Source: Streptomyces brasiliensis (lineage in GTDB: Bacteria > Actinomycetota > Actinomycetes > Streptomycetales > Streptomycetaceae). Taken from it: a stretch of 64,000 nt of DNA. This document shows, one piece after another, positions 17,433 through 24,444 of the stretch. The stretch's first letter is position 1. Every line of letters begins with the position of its first letter. Location: NCBI RefSeq assembly GCF_014647875.1, contig NZ_BMQA01000034.1, positions 1-64,000 of the forward strand. The letters are read 5' to 3'. The notes below the pieces were generated by a model. The model was not told the DNA's origin and ran no database searches. It saw only the letters and a program-made list of their open reading frames with translations. Made by a program: the position numbers and the translations under genes.

Positions 17433-17718
17433 GGGCTTCGCGCGCCCCCTTCTGACGGACTCCAGCTCACAGATCCTGCGACAGAACCCACAGTACGGGC
17501 CCTGCCTCCATTACCGCACTGTTCGGGGACCGATGCGCTCATCCCCAAGGACGACTGCGTACGATCCCGCTCCGGCGCAGGGAGTAGGTGGCTCCCGGGG
17601 TGCCGCCGGGTGAACCGTCTGCAACGTCCCCTCTGTCCCCCTACAGACGTCCGGTGTTGCCGGATCGTTCCCCACAGGGCTGGGGTCCAACCCCGGGCAC
17701 CCCGTACCCTTGGGTTTT

Positions 17719-18315
17719 GTGTTCCGTAGCCGTGCCAAGGATGAGAAGGTCCCCGCCGACAAGGCGCCCGTGACCGACTCCAAGCAGACCCGTGACCCGC
17801 AGGCCCCCAAGGGCCGCCCCACGCCCAAGCGCAGTGAGGCCCAGTCCCAGCGCCGCAGCGTGGCCAACACGCAGCTGACGCGCAAGGACGCGGCCAAGCG
17901 GCAGCGTGACGAGCGCCGCACCCAGATGGAGCGCCAGCGCCAGGCGCTGGCGGGCGGTGACGAGCGGTATCTGCCGGCGCGGGACAAGGGTCCGGTGCGC
18001 AAGTTCGCCCGTGCCTGGGTCGACTCCCGCTTCAACGTCGCGGAGTTCTTCCTCCCGCTGGCCGTGGTGATCCTGATCCTGAGCGTGGTGCAGGTGCCCG
18101 CCCTGCAGAGCATCGCGCTGCTGCTGTGGCTGATCGTGATCGTCCTGATCGTGCTGGACTCGATCTTCTCGGGCTTCCGCCTCAAGAAGCGGCTCGCCGA
18201 GCGCTTCCCCGACCAGAACACCCGGGGCGCGGTCGCCTACGCCCTGATGCGCTCCCTGCAGATGCGTCGGCTCCGGCTGCCCAAGCCGCAGGTCAAGCGC
18301 GGAGAGCGGCCCTGA
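17719..18315 (+). CDS. DUF3043 membrane protein
   Basis: The 198-residue product has a charged, Lys/Arg/Gln-rich N-terminal half (to about residue 105), then two close transmembrane helices (FFLPLAVVILILSVV and IALLLWLIVIVLIVL), then a basic C-terminus. This layout is that of DUF3043, an actinobacterial family of unknown function. The GTG at 17719 follows TACCCT (17705-17710) by eight bases and has no ribosome site, so its mRNA is probably leaderless. The methyltransferase gene starts 27 bases downstream and may share the transcript. Confidence 0.9.
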   Translation: MFRSRAKDEKVPADKAPVTDSKQTRDPQAPKGRPTPKRSEAQSQRRSVANTQLTRKDAAKRQRDERRTQMERQRQALAGGDERYLPARDKGPVRKFARAWVDSRFNVAEFFLPLAVVILILSVVQVPALQSIALLLWLIVIVLIVLDSIFSGFRLKKRLAERFPDQNTRGAVAYALMRSLQMRRLRLPKPQVKRGERP

Positions 18316-18341
18316 GCGCAGCTTCTTTCTCCGGGGACGCG

Positions 18342-19109
18342 GTGAACGCCTGGCTGAGCAGGCTGGGCGGGCTGCGTGATGTCGTACGACAGGAGCTGGT
18401 GGCCCGGCAGCTCGACGAGCAGATAGCCGGGCGGTTCCCGGTGGGGCAGCGGTTGCGGGTGCTCGACGTGGGGATGGGCCAGGGCACGCAGGCGCTGCGG
18501 CTGGCCCGCGCCGGGCACCAGGTGACCGGCGTCGAGCGGGACGCCACGATGGTCGCGGCGGCGCGGCAGGCGGTGGCCTCCGAACCGGAGGGGATCCGCG
18601 AGCGTGTGCGGATCGTGCAGGGGGACGGGCGGGACACGGGGGTCCACTTCCTGCCGGGCGGTTTCGACGTCGTGCTGTGCCACGGGGTGCTGATGTACGT
18701 CGAGGAGCCGGACGCCCTGCTGGCGGGGCTGGCCCGGATGCTCGCGCCGGGCGGACTGCTGTCGCTGCTGGTGCGCAACGGGGACGCGCTGGCGATGCGT
18801 TCCGGGTTGTCCGGCGACTGGACCACGGCGCTGGCCGCGTTCGACACCATGGCGTACCGCAACCGGCTGGGGCTGGATGTCCGCGCCGACCGGCTGTCCG
18901 CGGTGACGGCGACGCTGGCCGGGATCGGGGCGCCGTTGCACGCCTGGTACGGCGTGCGGGTCTTCACGGACACGGCGCCGGACGGGACGGATCTCCCCGG
19001 TGGGCCGGGTGAGCTGGAGACGCTGCTGGCCGCCGAGGAGCGGGCGGGGCGGACGGATCCGTATCGCGGGGTGGCGGCGCTGCTGCATCTGTGCGGCGTA
19101 CGGGGCTGA
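18342..19109 (+). CDS. Class I SAM-dependent methyltransferase
   Basis: The product has about 255 residues. It shows methyltransferase motif I in LRVLDVGMGQGTQALRLA, the acidic residue after strand 2 in VTGVERD, and motif IV-like FDVVLCHGVLMYV. These bind S-adenosylmethionine; the acceptor cannot be named, though small molecules or tRNA are usual for this type. The GTG at 18342 was chosen because GGGGA lies eight bases upstream and the family similarity begins there. The frame is open further upstream, across the end of the DUF3043 gene, without a better start. Confidence 0.85.
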   Translation: MNAWLSRLGGLRDVVRQELVARQLDEQIAGRFPVGQRLRVLDVGMGQGTQALRLARAGHQVTGVERDATMVAAARQAVASEPEGIRERVRIVQGDGRDTGVHFLPGGFDVVLCHGVLMYVEEPDALLAGLARMLAPGGLLSLLVRNGDALAMRSGLSGDWTTALAAFDTMAYRNRLGLDVRADRLSAVTATLAGIGAPLHAWYGVRVFTDTAPDGTDLPGGPGELETLLAAEERAGRTDPYRGVAALLHLCGVRG

Positions 19110-19130
19110 GCCGCCCGGGGGCGATGGGCC

Positions 19131-19250
19131 GGTTCGGCACCGCCGGATCGCGCCGCCTCGGCTGGGCGCCGTTGCGGCGGATTCACGTCAGCGGGGCCGG
19201 ATGGCGCGAGGCGCTGAGCGCTGTTGTGGCGGAGCCACGTCAGCAGGGGG
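19131..19250. repeat. Intergenic repeat related to 24317-24370, with an internal duplication
   Basis: The block GTTCGGCACCGCCGGA..GCGCCG..C.CGG, then GCGGCGGATTC, recurs after cobT at 24317-24370. Within this copy, GTTGCGGCGGATTCACGTCAGC (19171-19192) is partly repeated as GTTGTGGCGGAGCCACGTCAGC about 30 bases on. Function unknown. The rest of the 209-base gap before the protease gene holds nothing else recognisable. Confidence 0.45.
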
Positions 19251-19318
19251 GCTGATTCGGAGGCTCGTTCGGGTCAAGTCCGGGGGACGGAGTGTCACCG
19301 GGTCGGGAGACTCGGCGT

Positions 19319-20377
19319 ATGGACGTCTTCCGTTGCCATGTTTCCCGGGCCGTCGGGCTGGTCGTCGTTCTCGTGTGTGCCGTGGCCGGGTGTACGGGCT
19401 CCGGTTCGCCGGGGCAGGATCCGAGCACCCGGGCCGAGGCCCAGGTGCCGCGGGCCAGTAACGAGCTGGAGAACGACTATCTGAAGGTGATCGCCAACGT
19501 GCTGCCGTCCGTCGTGCAGATCCAGGCCGGGCGGGATCTCGGGTCCGGGGTGGTGTACGACTCCCAGGGGCACATCGTCACCAACGCGCACGTGGTCGGG
19601 AACGAGAAGACCTTCAAGGTGACCACCGCCAACAGCGAGGAACCCCTCACCGCCCGCCTCGTCTACTCGTACCCGGCACAGGACCTCGCGGTGGTCAAGC
19701 TCGACCGCCTGCCCGAGGGGCTGGCGCCGGCCCGGTTCGCGGAGTCCAAGAAAGTGCAGGTCGGCCGGATCGTGCTGGCCATGGGCTCGCCGCTCGGGCT
19801 GTCGTCCAGCGTGACACAGGGCATCGTGTCGGCGACCGGACGGACCGTCAGCGAGGGCGGCCAGGGCGGAGGCACCGGCGCCACCATCGCGAACATGGTG
19901 CAGACCTCGGCGGCCATCAACCCGGGCAACAGCGGGGGCGCGCTGGTCGACCTGGACGGGCAGGTCATCGGCATTCCCACGCTCGCCGCGGCCGACCCCG
20001 ACCTAGGCGGCACGGCGCCGGGCATCGGGTTCGCGATCCCGTCCTCGATGGTGAGGAGGATCGCCGACCAGATCGTCAAGGAGGGCCGGGTCACCAACTC
20101 GGGGCGGGCGGCGCTCGGCATCACGGGGCGGACCGTCGTCGACGCGAACTTCCAGCCCGCCGGGGTCGCCGTGGTCGAGGTGCACAGCGGCGGCGCGGCC
20201 GACAAGGCGGGCATCCGGCCGGGTGACGTCATCACCAAGGTCGGGAGCGCCGGGATCAGCACGATCACCTCGCTGGCCGAAGCGCTGGCCGTGGACCGGC
20301 CGGGGCAGCGGACGACGGTGACGTTCCAGCGCGACGGCGCCGAGCGGACGGTGGGCGTGACGCTGGGCGAGCAGTGA
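19319..20377 (+). CDS. HtrA/DegP-type serine protease, lipoprotein with PDZ domain
   Basis: The start is the ATG at 19319, eight bases after GGGAGA. A hydrophobic segment ends in the lipobox VAGC, with Cys25 as the lipid-anchored residue. The trypsin-like domain has His91 in TNAHVVG, Asp122 in PAQDLAVVKL and Ser205 in NPGNSGGAL. A PDZ domain fills the last 90 residues, with RPGDVITKVG. The 352-residue protein should therefore sit on the outer face of the membrane and degrade or refold damaged exported proteins, fitting the nearby pspA. A hairpin terminator follows. Confidence 0.93.
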   Translation: MDVFRCHVSRAVGLVVVLVCAVAGCTGSGSPGQDPSTRAEAQVPRASNELENDYLKVIANVLPSVVQIQAGRDLGSGVVYDSQGHIVTNAHVVGNEKTFKVTTANSEEPLTARLVYSYPAQDLAVVKLDRLPEGLAPARFAESKKVQVGRIVLAMGSPLGLSSSVTQGIVSATGRTVSEGGQGGGTGATIANMVQTSAAINPGNSGGALVDLDGQVIGIPTLAAADPDLGGTAPGIGFAIPSSMVRRIADQIVKEGRVTNSGRAALGITGRTVVDANFQPAGVAVVEVHSGGAADKAGIRPGDVITKVGSAGISTITSLAEALAVDRPGQRTTVTFQRDGAERTVGVTLGEQ

Positions 20378-20385
20378 GCGGGCGG

Positions 20386-20423
20386 AAGGGGCGGCCCCGG
20401 CCGGGCCCGGGGGCCGCCCCCTT
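20386..20423. terminator. Hairpin terminator between convergent genes
   Basis: AAGGGGCGGCCCC pairs with GGGGGCCGCCCCCTT, leaving one bulged base, and lies between the protease gene and the small convergent gene. Confidence 0.7.
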
Positions 20424-20437
20424 GCGTGCGGGTGCCG

Positions 20438-20650
20438 TTACGACTCGTCGGCGTGCAGGCTCATCGGGCCGTAGATCTCCGTGACGTCCTCGAACAGCCG
20501 CACCTGGTCGGCGCCGCCGGCGAGCAGGTCCTTCCAGTACTCACCGATCCAGGACTCGGCATCCCCCTGCGTGGTGAACTCCTCGGGCTGCACGGCGGGC
20601 TGGACCTCCGTCCCGTCGGCCTTCTCGAACCGCCACGTCCATGCCGTCAT
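20438..20650 (-). CDS. Small conserved-type protein of unknown function (70 aa)
   Basis: The product begins MTAWTWRFEKADGTEV and ends GPMSLHADES. It is acidic, rich in Trp, Glu and Asp, and has no signal or membrane segment. A clear GGGAGG ribosome site lies six bases before the ATG at 20650, and the stop is followed by the hairpin at 20386-20423. Both signals bound the short frame exactly, which is why I accept it inside a much longer open frame. I know no function for the family. Confidence 0.75.
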   Translation of the reverse strand: MTAWTWRFEKADGTEVQPAVQPEEFTTQGDAESWIGEYWKDLLAGGADQVRLFEDVTEIYGPMSLHADES

Positions 20651-20774
20651 GTAGGGGCCTCCCAGGTGTGAGCGCGTCTGGATCGAAGCGTAGACGCTCC
20701 TCGGGCGGGGCCGGGAGAGGACTGAGGGCGCTTCAGACGCGCGGCACGTGCGAGAACACGGGAAAATCAGTTCC

Positions 20775-21977
20775 GTGGAAGTGACTTTGCTCGGCACCGG
20801 TGCCCCGGCGGGACTGCCTCGCCCCGACTGTCCCTGCGCGGTGTGCGCGACCGCGCTCGGCCCGGACGCGCGCGCGGCGACCGCGCTGCTCGTGGACGGG
20901 GCGGTGCTGCTCGACCTGACGCCCGGGGCGGCGTTCGCGGCCGCGCGGGCGGGCCGTTCGCTGGGCGGCGTACGGCAGGTACTGCTGTCGCATCCGCACG
21001 ACGGACCGGCGGTGGAGGTGCCGGCCGGACTGCCGCAGCCCGTACGGGTGCCGGACGGGCGGGAGTTGACGCTGCTGACGGGGCATCGGGTTCGGGCGCT
21101 GGCGATGGACGCGGGCGGCACCGGATACGCGGTGACCGGGCCGGACGGGCAGCGGTTGCTGTATCTGCCGCCGGGGAGCGCGCCGGCCGGTCTGGAGGAG
21201 GGGACCGACGGGGCGTACGACATGGTGCTCACCGATGTCGTGGGGCGGCCGGACGCGCTGGCGAAGCTGCGGGCTGTGGGCGCGGTCGGGCCGGCCACGG
21301 ACGTGATCGCCGTCCACCTCGACCACGGCGTGCCGCCGGGCGCGGAGCTCAGGCGGCGGCTGGCGGCGGCCGGGGCGCGTGCGGTGCCGGACGGGACGAC
21401 GCTGGTGGTGGGCGCGTACGAGGAGGTGCCGGACGTGCCGCGCCGGACGCTGGTGCTGGGCGGCGCGCGGTCGGGGAAGTCGGTGGAGGCCGAGCGGCGC
21501 CTGGAGGCGTTCCCGGACGTGCTGTACGTGGCGACGGGGGGCGCTCGCGACGGCGACTCCGAGTGGGCGGAGCGGGTGGCGGTCCACCGGGAGCGGCGGC
21601 CGGGGTCGTGGCGTACCAAGGAGACCTGCGATCTGGTGCCGTTGCTGGCACAGGACGGGCCGCCGGTGCTGATCGACTGTCTGTCGCTGTGGCTGACGGA
21701 CGCGATGGACTCCGTCGGGGCGTGGGACGACGCGGAGTGGTCGTCCGGCGGGGAGCACGCGTTGCGGGAGCGGGTGCGGGAGCTGACGTCGGCGCTGCGC
21801 GCCACCCGGCGGACCGTCGTCGCCGTCTCGAACGAGGTCGGCTCGGGCATCGTGCCCGCGACGGCGTCCGGACGCCGGTACCGGGACGAGTTGGGCCGGC
21901 TGAACGCGGCGTTCGCGCACGAGTGCGAGCACGTGCTGCTGGTGGTCGCCGGGCAGGCGCTGGTGTTGCGCGGCTGA
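20775..21977 (+). CDS. cobU: Bifunctional cobinamide kinase/guanylyltransferase with N-terminal metallo-beta-lactamase-like domain
   Basis: The C-terminal 175 residues are CobU (CobP). This enzyme phosphorylates adenosylcobinamide and attaches GMP in B12 assembly. It shows the P-loop LGGARSGKS, the VAVSNEVGSGIVP segment and the RYRDELGRLNAAFA end. Residues 1-220 resemble a metallo-beta-lactamase-type hydrolase fold (VTLLGTGAPAGLPRPDCPC; SHPHDG in place of the full HxHxDH motif), which looks metal-poor and perhaps inactive. Many Streptomyces have this fused form. The GTG at 20775 begins the strand-1 motif VEVTLLGTG. The gene ends against a 14-bp hairpin that also provides the stop codon of the convergent gene. 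Confidence 0.88.
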   Translation: MEVTLLGTGAPAGLPRPDCPCAVCATALGPDARAATALLVDGAVLLDLTPGAAFAAARAGRSLGGVRQVLLSHPHDGPAVEVPAGLPQPVRVPDGRELTLLTGHRVRALAMDAGGTGYAVTGPDGQRLLYLPPGSAPAGLEEGTDGAYDMVLTDVVGRPDALAKLRAVGAVGPATDVIAVHLDHGVPPGAELRRRLAAAGARAVPDGTTLVVGAYEEVPDVPRRTLVLGGARSGKSVEAERRLEAFPDVLYVATGGARDGDSEWAERVAVHRERRPGSWRTKETCDLVPLLAQDGPPVLIDCLSLWLTDAMDSVGAWDDAEWSSGGEHALRERVRELTSALRATRRTVVAVSNEVGSGIVPATASGRRYRDELGRLNAAFAHECEHVLLVVAGQALVLRG

Positions 21978-21979
21978 CC

Positions 21980-22016
21980 AGTGCTGTGGCCGGCAAACCT
22001 TCCCGGCCACAGCACT
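21980..22016. terminator. Perfect hairpin, solo end of a MITE-like repeat
   Basis: AGTGCTGTGGCCGG (21980-21993) and CCGGCCACAGCACT (22003-22016) pair perfectly around CAAACCTTC. On the minus strand the right half reads AGTGCTGTGGCCGGGAAGG, identical to the left end of the longer element at 28544-28709. The hairpin sits between convergent genes, so it can end both transcripts. Its outer TAG is the stop codon of the minus-strand methyltransferase gene. Confidence 0.75.
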
Positions 22017-22998
22017 AGTCGAGCGCCTTGCGGGCGATGACGCGGTACGCGTTGGAGAAGCGGGTGCGGCGGAACACGGGCGCCAGGACGTGGTCCAGGG
22101 CCGCCGCCAGCACCGGCAGCGGCGCGGCCGCCCGCAGCAGGGGCTTCGGCAGGACGTGGGTGAGCGCCAGGGAGAGGGCCGCCGCGAGATCGTCGGGGGT
22201 GTGCGGGGCACGGCGGTCCGTGGTGACGATCGTGCAGCCCCGGGACTCCAGTTCCGCGCGGAGGTTGCCCAAGGGCATGAGGTGCAGATGGCGGGGCTGG
22301 CCGTGCGGGTGCCACCACTTGCCGAGCAGGGTGCCGAACGCGCTGCCGGGGTCGGCGACTTCGAGCAGGAGGTGGCCGCCGGGGCGCAGGACGCCGAGTG
22401 CGGCGCGGAGTTCCTCGCGCGGGTCGGGGGTGTGTTCCAGGTGGTGGAACATGCTGACCACGTCGTAGCGGGCGCGCAGGCGTACGGCGATGCGCGGATC
22501 GGTCAGCCGGCCGGTGTACGCCTCCTCGATCCGGCCCGCCGCACGGGCCTGCTGGACGCGGGGCGTGGGGTCGAGACCGTCGAACGACGTGTACGTGAAC
22601 AGTTGACGCGCCGCCTCCGGGAAGCGGGCGTGGCCCGTGCCGACGTCCAGCCAGCTCTCCGGCTCGGCGAAACCGGGACACACGAGCATGGCCCGCGCCG
22701 CGGCGCGGTGGCGGCGGGCGGAACGGACGCGCTCGGCGAAGGGCTGCGGGGGTGCGTCCCGCAGGTCGCGATGGTGCCGGGCCAGGCCCTCCGCGGTGAG
22801 ACGGGGGTTCTGGAAGGCGTGGGCGCAGTCCTGGCACTCGTCCACGACGAAGGTCCCGGGTGTACGGCGCCGCAGGTCGGGGGCGCGGAGCCGGGTGCGC
22901 AGCCGTCTGGAGCCGCACCAGGGACAGTCCTCGCGGCGTGGTTCGTGCACGGGTGCGGTGGCCCGGGGGGCGGGGGGCGTGGTCGGCTCCGGCGGCAT
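22015..22998 (-). CDS. Zinc-ribbon and SAM methyltransferase protein
   Basis: The N-terminal part has a four-cysteine zinc ribbon (CPWCGS near residue 26 and CQDC about 30 residues later). A class I methyltransferase domain follows, with SWLDVGTGHARFPEAA, FDGLDPT and YDVVSMFHHLEHTPDP. The C-terminal 80 residues are Leu/Ala-rich and end in RFSNAYRVIARKALD, like methyltransferases that act on cell-surface sugars or lipids. The substrate is not evident. The ATG at 22998 has GGGAG seven bases upstream; an upstream TTG is possible. The gene lies inside the cob cluster on the opposite strand but nothing links it to B12. Confidence 0.85.
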   Translation of the reverse strand: MPPEPTTPPAPRATAPVHEPRREDCPWCGSRRLRTRLRAPDLRRRTPGTFVVDECQDCAHAFQNPRLTAEGLARHHRDLRDAPPQPFAERVRSARRHRAAARAMLVCPGFAEPESWLDVGTGHARFPEAARQLFTYTSFDGLDPTPRVQQARAAGRIEEAYTGRLTDPRIAVRLRARYDVVSMFHHLEHTPDPREELRAALGVLRPGGHLLLEVADPGSAFGTLLGKWWHPHGQPRHLHLMPLGNLRAELESRGCTIVTTDRRAPHTPDDLAAALSLALTHVLPKPLLRAAAPLPVLAAALDHVLAPVFRRTRFSNAYRVIARKALD

Positions 22999-23173
22999 GG
23001 GTGACTCCCGGTCGTAGGACAATCCTCACCGATCCTCGGCAATGCGCGGCAATCATTAGCAATCCGCCGCAAACGGAAGGTAGGGGATGGCGATCTTGGC
23101 TGCCAAGACGCCGTGCGGGTGGGGTGCCGACGTGGCGACCGGGAGTTCGCCCGCTGCCGGTACTGTTCGGCGA

Positions 23174-24304
23174 ATGAGCTCGCTTAATCTCGACGACTTC
23201 ACCGATCTGATCGAGCGCCCCGACGGGGGCGTGCGCCGTGACGCCGAGGCGCGCCGGGAACGTCTGGTCGTACCGCCCGGGTCCCTGGGGCGCCTCGACG
23301 ACCTGGGTGAGTGGCTGACCGCGGCACAGGGCGTGGTACCGGTACGCCCCGTCGAACGGCCGCGGGTCGTGCTCTTCGCCGGCGACCACGGGATCGCCGA
23401 ACTGGGCGTCTCCGCGCGGCCCGCGGGCAGTGCCGAACTGCTCGTGCGGGCGGTCCTGGAGGGCGGCAGTCCGGTGGCGGTCCTCGCGCGGCGGCTCGGG
23501 GTGCCGGTGCGGGTGGTGGACATGGCGCTGGACTGCGAACCGGAGGCGTTCCCGGCCGATGTCGTACGGCACCGGGTGCGGCGCGGCAGCGGTCGTATCG
23601 ACGTCGAGGACGCGCTGACCCTGGACGAGGCCGAGGCGGCCTTCCGGGCGGGTGTCGCGGTGGCCGACGAGGAGGCCGACTCCGGTACGGATCTGGTGGT
23701 CCTCGGGGATGTGAGCGTGGGCGGGACGACGGCGGCTGCCGTGCTCGTCGCCGCGCTGTGCGGGACCGACGCGTCGGTGGTGACCGGCCGGGGCGGCCTC
23801 GCGATCGACGATCTGGCGTGGATGCGCAAGTGCGCCGCGATCCGGGACGCGCTGCGGCGGGCGCGGCCGGTACTCGGGGACCAGTTGCAGTTGCTGGCGA
23901 CCGTGGGCGGGGCCGACCTCGCGGCGATGACCGGCTTCCTGCTGCAAGCGGCCGTCCGGAAGCTGCCGGTGGTGCTGGACGGCGTGGTGTCCTCGGCGTG
24001 CGCGCTGGTCGGGCAGCGGATCGCGTTCCGGGCGCCGGACTGGTGGCTGGCCGGGCACGACAGCGGGGAACCGGGGCAGGCGAAGGCGCTGGACCGGATG
24101 GCACTGGAGCCACTGCTGGACCAGGGCGTGAAGGTGGGCGAGGGGGTCGGGGCGTTGCTCGCTCTGCCGTTGGTCCAGGCCGCGGCGTCTCTCACAGCGG
24201 AACTTCCCGAGGATCCTGCGCTTTCGGAAGAGGCGGAACTCCCCGAGAAGCCGGGGCTTTCGGAGGAGGCGGGGCTTTCCGACGAGGCGGAGGAGAAGGA
24301 GTAG
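23174..24304 (+). CDS. cobT: Nicotinate-nucleotide-dimethylbenzimidazole phosphoribosyltransferase
   Basis: CobT activates the lower ligand of cobalamin by moving phosphoribose from nicotinate mononucleotide to dimethylbenzimidazole. The 376-residue protein has PPGSLGRLDDLGEWL near the start, VLFAGDHGIAELGVS, GDVSVGGTTAAA and the catalytic-region EPLLDQGVKVGEGVGA near the end. After the conserved domain comes a 33-residue acidic tail of near repeats (LSEEAELPEKPGLSEEA), which other CobT enzymes lack and which is probably disordered. The ATG at 23174 follows TACTGT (23161-23166) by seven bases with no ribosome site, so leaderless translation is likely. Confidence 0.94.
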   Translation: MSSLNLDDFTDLIERPDGGVRRDAEARRERLVVPPGSLGRLDDLGEWLTAAQGVVPVRPVERPRVVLFAGDHGIAELGVSARPAGSAELLVRAVLEGGSPVAVLARRLGVPVRVVDMALDCEPEAFPADVVRHRVRRGSGRIDVEDALTLDEAEAAFRAGVAVADEEADSGTDLVVLGDVSVGGTTAAAVLVAALCGTDASVVTGRGGLAIDDLAWMRKCAAIRDALRRARPVLGDQLQLLATVGGADLAAMTGFLLQAAVRKLPVVLDGVVSSACALVGQRIAFRAPDWWLAGHDSGEPGQAKALDRMALEPLLDQGVKVGEGVGALLALPLVQAAASLTAELPEDPALSEEAELPEKPGLSEEAGLSDEAEEKE

Positions 24305-24316
24305 TCGGTGACGGCG

Positions 24317-24370
24317 AGTTCGGCACCGCCGGACTGCGCCGTCCCGGTCGAGTGCTGTCGCGGCGGATTC
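24317..24370. repeat. Intergenic repeat related to 19131-19250
   Basis: This starts 12 bases after cobT and shares GTTCGGCACCGCCGGA, GCGCCG, and CGGCGGATTC in the same order and spacing as the copy at 19131. Both copies lie just downstream of a plus-strand gene. Confidence 0.4.
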
Positions 24371-24430
24371 GAGGGGGCGACGGGGCAGAGGGGACGTCAG
24401 CAATAACCAGGGACAGGTGAATTGCGGGCA

Positions 24431-24436
24431 TATGAT
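24431..24436 (+). promoter_or_regulatory. -10 box TATGAT for the aminoacyl-lipid synthase gene
   Basis: TATGAT matches the vegetative -10 consensus closely and lies eight bases before the ATG at 24445, the spacing of a leaderless transcript. No convincing -35 box is present at 16-19 bases upstream. Confidence 0.6.
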
Positions 24437-24444
24437 CCCTTTTC

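Noticed and set aside
20651..20774. Possible cobalamin riboswitch before cobU
   Set aside because: The gap is only about 120 bases and shows no B12-box-like element; a covariance search would be needed to exclude a divergent one.
20438..24403. A minus-strand open frame of more than 1300 codons
   Set aside because: It lies opposite cobU and cobT and contains only Arg/Pro/Ala-rich low-complexity sequence, except for the last 70 codons, which are the real small gene at 20438-20650. GC bias produces such shadows.
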